A stretch of 10,602 nt of DNA from NCBI GenBank assembly GCA_018065165.1, contig JAGHTV010000421.1, positions 1 through 10,602 of the forward strand, read 5' to 3'. The stretch is from Candidatus Sodaliphilus fimicaballi (GTDB taxonomy: Bacteria > Bacteroidota > Bacteroidia > Bacteroidales > Muribaculaceae). The notes beneath the pieces are model-generated. The model was not told where the DNA came from, ran no database searches, and saw only the letters and a program-made list of their open reading frames with translations. Positions 6,554-10,602 of the stretch are shown piece after piece (position 1 is the stretch's first letter; every line of letters starts with the position of its first letter). Position numbers and translations under genes: made by a program.

Positions 6554-8152
6554 AGCGGGCTTAGCACCGTGGTCGAAGTAGATGTCGAGAACATTAGCAC
6601 CTGTATTGTTGTCGGGTGTAGTGTAAACCATGAAGAGCTCGTGCTTGCCTGTTACGGGAACGAGGAACTCGCCAGCAGTTGTCATGTAGCGTGCCCAGTC
6701 ACCAGTACCCTGGAGAGGAACGATAGCTACGGGGTCGTGACCCTCGAGAATACCTGCGAGGTTGTTCTCCCAGTCTTCTTGAGTGTAGATGAAGTCGGGA
6801 TCGAGGTCGAGGTAGAATGAGAAGTTAGCAGTCTCGAGACCACCAAGGTCAACCTTATCGCAAGAGTGGTTGATAAGAACGCGAGTGTAAGGATCGTTGC
6901 CAAATTCAACGCCTTCGCCGTCACCGTAGAAGTCGATTACAGTACCGTTTCTTGTGTAACCAATGTTACCGCGGTTCTCATAGCGACCATGGCACTTAAC
7001 CTCATAGCCCCAAGGATTACCTTGACCTTCGGGTTGGCCGAGGAATGTGAAGTGGAATGCATCCTCAGCGGGAGTCTCGTCAACGAGAGAGATACCGCAG
7101 TCGGGGTGTTCGAGCCAAAGCTGTTGCTCTACGAACTCAATAGCTTGGAGGTTAGAGCTACCACCACGCCAGCGGACGAGTACCTTGTGCTGACCGCTGA
7201 TAGCCTTGATGTTCTTTGCGAAGGGGTTCTCGCCGTTGTTGCCAAGGTCAAGACCTGACCAGAAGCTTGCAAAGAGGTTCTCGGGCTTAACTTCGTCCAG
7301 ATAGAAATCCAGCCAGTCATAGATGTTTTGTGACCAGTGTGTGAAGTAAGCTACGAGTTGTTTGTACTTGGCATTGCCAAAGTCAACTGTACCATAGTCA
7401 GCGATGAAGCCTTCCTTAGTCCAGCCCCACGCTTGACCTACTGAAGCAGTGTCAATGCGAGTGTCGGGGAAGTCGGTGCCCTCACCTGTGGGAACAGCGG
7501 GAACTGACTCGATAGAGCGGAGCTTGTAAGAAATCAGGTCATAGCCGGGCTTTTGGTTGGGCTCGCGAAGAGCAACACCAGCTTTCCAGAAGTCTTCTTC
7601 CTCGCTCAGGAAGTCCTCAGCTGTGAACTCTGTGTCATAGAAGCTGACGTAACGGATGTTACCGCTACCGCCTACGAATGTCAAATAAACTTTTTGCTTG
7701 CCAACGGGCTTTGTGTAAGTAATACCTTCCATGGCAGGACCGTGACCTGAGAGAAGAGAGTCAACGGTGCAGTTGTAAGCCATGTTGGCACCGTAGTTGT
7801 AGTAACGTTGGTAACCACCAGTCTCGTCGATTGCCATCTGAGTGAAAGGCAGTGAAGACTCGAAGTCAGCACCTGCGTGCAGGATTGCCCAACCGTCAAC
7901 ATACCAACCGTTGGCCAGAGTGATACTTGTTGCAAGGTAGTTCTCGCCGTTAGGACCAAAGTCAACCTCGCCCAGGCAAACAGTTGTAGCTGCGCTACAG
8001 TTACCGATGTTTGAGTTTGCTTTGTCAAACTTACCGTCTTGAAGAATCTCTACGCGACCCTCTACACAAGGGATAGAGTAGATAGCTGCACTAGCAACAT
8101 TGGCTGTCATGGCTAATGCAAGGCTTGCGATGATAGTAGAAATTTTTTTCAT
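6377..8152 (-). CDS. Exported protein with three CBM6-like domains and C-terminal dockerin-like pair
   Basis: The 591-residue protein has a Sec signal peptide (1-22, cleavage after ASA). Three similar beta-rich segments follow: about 23-175, 223-342 and 353-527. Each has a V(D/E)FG-type strand (residues 63-66, 255-258, 415-418) and later a G.(H/Q)K..L strand typical of CBM6/CBM35-type jelly rolls. Domains 1 and 3 also carry a TGG/TGDW-type motif (ETGGYQRY at 110-117, GTGDWARY at 482-489). Domain 2 is the most degenerate. These modules normally bind polysaccharides. No glycosidase, esterase or lyase catalytic domain is visible, so a glycan-binding or adhesion role is inferred. The C-terminus (538-591) holds two dockerin-like repeats linked by QASTEV. 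The promoter at 8190-8197 and the downstream hairpins indicate a monocistronic unit convergent to porX. The CBM6 call is by eye from motif pattern and could be another beta-sandwich family. Confidence 0.7.
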   Translation of the reverse strand: MKKISTIIASLALAMTANVASAAIYSIPCVEGRVEILQDGKFDKANSNIGNCSAATTVCLGEVDFGPNGENYLATSITLANGWYVDGWAILHAGADFESSLPFTQMAIDETGGYQRYYNYGANMAYNCTVDSLLSGHGPAMEGITYTKPVGKQKVYLTFVGGSGNIRYVSFYDTEFTAEDFLSEEEDFWKAGVALREPNQKPGYDLISYKLRSIESVPAVPTGEGTDFPDTRIDTASVGQAWGWTKEGFIADYGTVDFGNAKYKQLVAYFTHWSQNIYDWLDFYLDEVKPENLFASFWSGLDLGNNGENPFAKNIKAISGQHKVLVRWRGGSSNLQAIEFVEQQLWLEHPDCGISLVDETPAEDAFHFTFLGQPEGQGNPWGYEVKCHGRYENRGNIGYTRNGTVIDFYGDGEGVEFGNDPYTRVLINHSCDKVDLGGLETANFSFYLDLDPDFIYTQEDWENNLAGILEGHDPVAIVPLQGTGDWARYMTTAGEFLVPVTGKHELFMVYTTPDNNTGANVLDIYFDHGAKPAPGVKGDINGDGVVDIADVNACIDMILGLQASTEVGDVNGDGNVDVADMNAIIDIVLGL

Positions 8153-8189
8153 AAAAAGTTTTTATTTAGTTAAACTGATATTTCGATTA

Positions 8190-8197
8190 CAAAATTA
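8190..8197 (-). promoter_or_regulatory. Bacteroidota -7 box (TAATTTTG) for the CBM-like gene
   Basis: Read on the minus strand, TAATTTTG fits TAnnTTTG and ends 37 nt before the ATG at 8152. The -33 region lacks TTTG but contains a small AT-rich dyad, TATAAT (8203-8208)/ATTATA (8215-8220). Confidence 0.5.
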
Positions 8198-8341
8198 CCT
8201 TGTATAATACAATTATTATAGAACGAATGTCGCAAAAAATAGCAATTCTTTGTACCTGTTGCAGTGTAATAGGCTCTCGTGTGCCTATCATTTCCCATTT
8301 TACAGGACTCTGCTATTCTCAATCTACTACCGGCAAACTCT

Positions 8342-8390
8342 TGAAAAAGAAAAAGCCTTGGACCATAAGGTCGCAAGGCTTTCTTATTTT
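8342..8390 (-). terminator. Intrinsic terminator of the leucine-rich repeat gene
   Basis: Stem AAAGCCTTG-GACC (8352-8364) pairs with GGTC-CAAGGCTTT (8369-8382, one bulged G at 8373) around an ATAA loop. On the minus strand it is followed by TTTTTCTTTTTC, a good U-tract. It starts 28 nt past the stop codon at 8410. On the + strand CTTATTTT follows, so weak bidirectional action is possible. Confidence 0.85.
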
Positions 8391-8409
8391 GATATAGTAT
8401 AGGGGGCTA

Positions 8410-8586
8410 TTAGAGACCGAGAACGATGTCGATGATTGCGTTCATGTCGGCAACGTCAACATTGCCATCGCCGTTTACATCGCCAACGGCTGTTGAAGCT
8501 TGCAGACCCAGGATCATGTCAATGCAAGCGTTTACATCAGCGATGTCAACTACATTGTCGCCATTGATGTCGCCCTTAACGCCGGG
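8410..8586 (-). repeat. Dockerin-like tag module, copy 3 (LRR protein)
   Basis: This 177-nt module encodes PGVKGD to the stop, linker QASTAV, and a second repeat identical in amino acids to the other two copies. It aligns without gaps to 6377-6553 in the same orientation. The encoded peptide differs from copy 2 at only two positions (N for G in the first loop, A for E in the linker). Confidence 0.85.
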
Positions 8587-10305
8587 TTGGGGATCGCCGC
8601 CTTCCTCCTCAACAATGGTTGTAAACGATTTCCACACATCGGCTGCCTGATAGGCTGCGAGAGTGCCTTTGGGAACATAGAGTGTACCAGTTTGTGCCTT
8701 GTAGAACACATTTGATACGATGGTGAGGGGAGCAGCCATGCGGTTGTGTACCTCTTTGAGTGCTGTACAGTTATAGAAGGCTTGTGCGTCGATGGTTGTA
8801 ACGGTGCTGGGCAGGGTAACCTTAGTGAGAACCTTGTTGCCGTAAAGCAGTGCTTTGCCCACGGTTGTAACGCCCTCGGGGAGGTTGAGCTCGGTAAGTG
8901 CTGTACCGCGCAGTGCGTTCTCGCCGAGGCTTGTGAGACCCTTGTTGAGCTTGATTGATTCCAGAACTGTGCAGTTGTAAAATGCCTGTTTAGCAAGTGT
9001 GGTAACTGATGCGGGAATCTCGATGCTCTTGAGAGCCTTGCAACCGTTGAATGTGTTGTCGGGAACTGTTGTGAGTGCGGTCGACAGTTTTGCTGTTTCG
9101 AGAGCTGCACATCCCTGGAATACCTGCACATCCATTGTTGTTACAGAGTTTGCCATGTCAAGAGACTGCATTGCTGCACAGTTGTAGAATGCCTGCTTGC
9201 CTATGGTTTTCACTCCATTGGGGATTACGATGCTCTTAAGTGCCTTGCAGCCGCTGAATGTGCTTGCGGGGATGGTGGTGAGGCCTGTTGACAGCTTGGC
9301 CGATTCGAGACCAGCACAACCCTGGAACACTGTTTCGCCCAAGCTTGTAACGGTATTGGGCATATCAACTGATGCCAGTGCCGAACAGTTGTAGAATGCC
9401 TGGCGGCCGATGGTAGTGATGCCGCTGGGTATAACAACCTTTGTGAGCGCTATGTCGCCGTTGAACGTGTTCTCGGGAATCTCGGTCATGGCGCTTGACA
9501 GGGTAACTGACTGGAGTTTAGTACAACCCTTGAATTCATCACGGCCTATGGTAGTGACGCTGTTGGGGAGAGTAATGTTTACAAGACCTGAGTTGGTGAA
9601 TGTGTAATCCTCGATTGCAGTTACACCATTAGGGATGTTGATGCTTGCAAGGTTTGTACAGCCGTTGAATGCGTTATTGCCAATCTGTGTTACGCCGGCG
9701 GGCAATGTAAGGCTGGGCAGTGCAGCACAGTTGACGAATACTGATGCTGCAATGGTCTTAACGGTTGATGGGATGTTGACCTGAGCGAGAGACGAGCACT
9801 TGTAGAATAGACCCATGGGGAGCGCTGTCAATCCTTCGGGCAGAGTTGCCGACGCGAGGCTTGTGCAACCACTGAACAGGTTCTCGCCAAGAACCTTGAT
9901 TGACTTGGGAATTGCGATAGACTGCAGCTTGGTGCAGGCCATGAAGGCTGTGCCTCTGAGTTCCTCGAGCGATGCGGGCAGTGTTACGCTGGTGAGACTA
10001 GTGCAAGTGCTGAAAGCACCGTCGCCGATGTTCTTAAGGTTGGCACCCTCAATTTTTACTGAGGTCAGGCCCGACTGGTTGCGGAAAGCATAGCTGTCAA
10101 TGTCGGTAATCTTGTACTCGGTGCCGTTGTTGGTAACGGTTGCGGGAATCACGAGATCGCCTGAAACGGTAGACGACAGGATATAGCCTGTCTTGAATGT
10201 GTCGTCGACAAAAATTCTAAGGCCGTTAGGCAGGGTGATTGTCGTGTCGGCCCAAGATGTTGTTGCTAAAGCAATAAATGCTAAAAGTGTAAATAATTTC
10301 TTCAT
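8410..10305 (-). CDS. BspA-like leucine-rich repeat surface protein with C-terminal dockerin-like pair
   Basis: I choose the ATG at 10305, giving 631 residues, because it directly precedes a Sec signal peptide (MKKLFTLLAFIALATTSWA, cleavage after residue 19) and leaves a normal leader of about 57 nt from the promoter. The upstream in-frame ATG at 10350 would add 15 hydrophilic residues and leave a leader of only about 11 nt. Residues about 50-555 hold about 20 BspA/TpLRR (LRR_5) repeats of 23 residues, pattern (A/V/T)F.gC.aLksi.iP..vttIg. A YVPKGTLAAYQ cap (about 545-560) is typical of such proteins. The tag at 578-631 has DINGDNVVDIAD, where Asn replaces the usual Gly at the sixth loop position, then DVNGDGNVDVAD. 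Family members act as adhesins or surface binders, but the ligand here is unknown. The gene has its own promoter and terminator. Within the LRRs, a three-repeat unit is duplicated. Confidence 0.9.
   Translation of the reverse strand: MKKLFTLLAFIALATTSWADTTITLPNGLRIFVDDTFKTGYILSSTVSGDLVIPATVTNNGTEYKITDIDSYAFRNQSGLTSVKIEGANLKNIGDGAFSTCTSLTSVTLPASLEELRGTAFMACTKLQSIAIPKSIKVLGENLFSGCTSLASATLPEGLTALPMGLFYKCSSLAQVNIPSTVKTIAASVFVNCAALPSLTLPAGVTQIGNNAFNGCTNLASINIPNGVTAIEDYTFTNSGLVNITLPNSVTTIGRDEFKGCTKLQSVTLSSAMTEIPENTFNGDIALTKVVIPSGITTIGRQAFYNCSALASVDMPNTVTSLGETVFQGCAGLESAKLSTGLTTIPASTFSGCKALKSIVIPNGVKTIGKQAFYNCAAMQSLDMANSVTTMDVQVFQGCAALETAKLSTALTTVPDNTFNGCKALKSIEIPASVTTLAKQAFYNCTVLESIKLNKGLTSLGENALRGTALTELNLPEGVTTVGKALLYGNKVLTKVTLPSTVTTIDAQAFYNCTALKEVHNRMAAPLTIVSNVFYKAQTGTLYVPKGTLAAYQAADVWKSFTTIVEEEGGDPQPGVKGDINGDNVVDIADVNACIDMILGLQASTAVGDVNGDGNVDVADMNAIIDIVLGL
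8992..9405 (-). repeat. Tandem 207-bp higher-order repeat inside the LRR region
   Basis: Two 69-residue units, each three LRRs starting with (R/K)QAFYNC, then VFQGCA and then TF(S/N)GCKALKSI, lie at 9199-9405 and 8992-9198. A third unit begins at 8991 with KQAFYNC but diverges after one LRR. This indicates recent internal duplication of a three-LRR block. Confidence 0.75.
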
Positions 10306-10367
10306 AAGTGGTATGTTTTTAGTTGTTTTTTCAGAATGGGAAAAAGGCATTGTTTGTATCTATGATA

Positions 10368-10400
10368 CAAAGATAGTAAAAAAGCAAGAAATGAGGCAAA
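10368..10400 (-). promoter_or_regulatory. Bacteroidota promoter for the LRR gene (TTTG-N21-TATCTTTG)
   Basis: On the minus strand, TTTG (10400-10397) and TATCTTTG (10375-10368) are separated by 21 nt. This is a near-ideal match to the Bacteroidota TTTG/TAnnTTTG promoter and the best in the window. Transcription would start near 10362, which supports the ATG at 10305 rather than 10350. Confidence 0.75.
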
Positions 10401-10401
10401 T

Positions 10402-10431
10402 TTTGTTTGTGGTATTTCGTGTGGTATTTTG
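10402..10431 (+). promoter_or_regulatory. Possible divergent promoter on the + strand
   Basis: TTTG (10402-10405) lies 19 nt before TATTTTG (10425-10431), which is one base short of TAnnTTTG. It would start a transcript near 10437 that runs into the palindromic terminator. The match is imperfect and the region is T/G-rich, so it is tentative. Confidence 0.25.
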
Positions 10432-10478
10432 TATCTGATTGATTGCCAGGAGTGTACAAGAGGGTAATTAAAGAGGTT

Positions 10479-10524
10479 TTCGCTGCCAAATATGGCAACG
10501 AAGTGCTTGAGATGTGGCAGCGAA
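10479..10524 (+). other. Alternative hairpin element (possible small RNA or leader)
   Basis: TTCGCTGCCA (10479-10488) can pair perfectly with TGGCAGCGAA (10515-10524), or with one mismatch with TGGCAACGAA (10493-10502) around an AATA loop. The two right arms belong to an imperfect 22-nt direct repeat (10491-10512 and 10513-10534, 16 of 22 identical by eye). The pairings are mutually exclusive. The same stretch is an open frame from 10443 ending at TAA 10530-10532 (ending EVLEMWQRSG), but it has no ATG near its beginning, so a coding remnant cannot be excluded. Confidence 0.35.
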
Positions 10525-10561
10525 GTGGCTAATATAAGAAGATATTAGATAGATAAACCTC

Positions 10562-10599
10562 AAAAAAAAGACCACCTAAGCTTAGGTGGTCTTTTTTTT
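10562..10599. terminator. Perfect 38-bp palindromic bidirectional terminator
   Basis: A8, then GACCACCTAAG (10570-10580) and its exact reverse complement (10581-10591), then T8. The sequence is fully self-complementary, so on either strand it gives a stable stem followed by eight Ts. It ends 3 nt before the window edge, so the gene it serves from the right, if any, is not visible. Confidence 0.85.
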
Positions 10600-10602
10600 G
10601 AG

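Larger units (their letters stand above)
8153..8409. other. Intergenic region between the two minus-strand tag genes
   Basis: This 257-nt gap contains the promoter of the CBM-like gene at its left end and the terminator of the leucine-rich repeat gene at its right end. Short open frames exist on both strands (8200-8397 + and 8170-8376 -). They overlap these signals, have no recognisable domain and show no start context, so I do not call a gene here. Confidence 0.6.

Noticed and set aside
8170..8397. Small genes in the gap between the two minus-strand tag genes
   Set aside because: The open frames on both strands run through the promoter of one gene and the terminator of the other, and have no family resemblance.
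6377..8586. Cellulosome-like gene cluster
   Set aside because: No cohesin or scaffoldin domain and no glycoside hydrolase is visible. Dockerin-like ends alone do not make a cellulosome, so they are treated as a tag of unknown function.
8550..9131. 193-codon minus-strand frame inside the LRR gene
   Set aside because: It is an out-of-frame reading of the repetitive LRR DNA, and its Ser/Pro/His-rich peptide mirrors the repeat period.
8992..9405. CRISPR-like or satellite repeat
   Set aside because: The repeats are coding, 69 and 207 bp in period, in frame, and match BspA-type LRR units; there are no spacers.
8410..10350. LRR gene start at the ATG at 10350
   Set aside because: It adds 15 hydrophilic residues in front of a clear signal peptide and lies only about 11 nt from the predicted transcription start, so the ATG at 10305 is preferred.

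Overview
The window reads as chromosomal DNA of a Bacteroidota bacterium, most likely order Bacteroidales and plausibly a gut Muribaculaceae- or Prevotella-like lineage. The lineage guess is inference. It rests on a PorX-type response regulator, promoters with the Bacteroidota -7 motif TAnnTTTG, a BspA-like leucine-rich repeat surface protein, and secreted proteins ending in paired dockerin-like repeats. No mobile element, CRISPR array, tRNA or rRNA was recognised.

Left part (1-2263, + strand). A gene cut by the left edge encodes a very long Lys/Glu/Ala-rich helical region, followed by a possible terminator and a structured intergenic stretch. Next comes a small integral-membrane putative zinc protease of the DUF3267 type, followed by an AT-rich hairpin and a promoter.

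Middle (2264-6376, + strand). An exported glycerophosphodiester phosphodiesterase (GDPD) carries a long uncharacterised extension and a C-terminal dockerin-like pair. A palindromic candidate operator and a promoter then precede a two-gene unit. The first gene is an orphan HigA-like helix-turn-helix protein. The second, 24 nt downstream, is PorX, a response regulator with an alkaline-phosphatase-superfamily effector domain, known elsewhere as a regulator of type IX secretion. A strong terminator and a second hairpin separate PorX from the convergent genes.

Right part (6364-10602). Two minus-strand genes each have their own promoter and terminator. One encodes an exported protein with three carbohydrate-binding-module-like domains and no visible catalytic domain. 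The other is a BspA-like protein with about 20 leucine-rich repeats. Both end in the same dockerin-like pair found on the GDPD protein. The last about 170 nt hold a candidate small RNA or leader with mutually exclusive hairpins and a perfect 38-bp palindromic terminator.

The unifying theme is the C-terminal tag. Three otherwise unrelated secreted proteins end in almost the same 54 residues, and the last 24 residues are identical in all three. In the two minus-strand genes the match is also strong at DNA level and begins and ends at the module boundary. The tag carriers flank porX, which makes a link to envelope localisation or export worth testing, but nothing in the window proves one.
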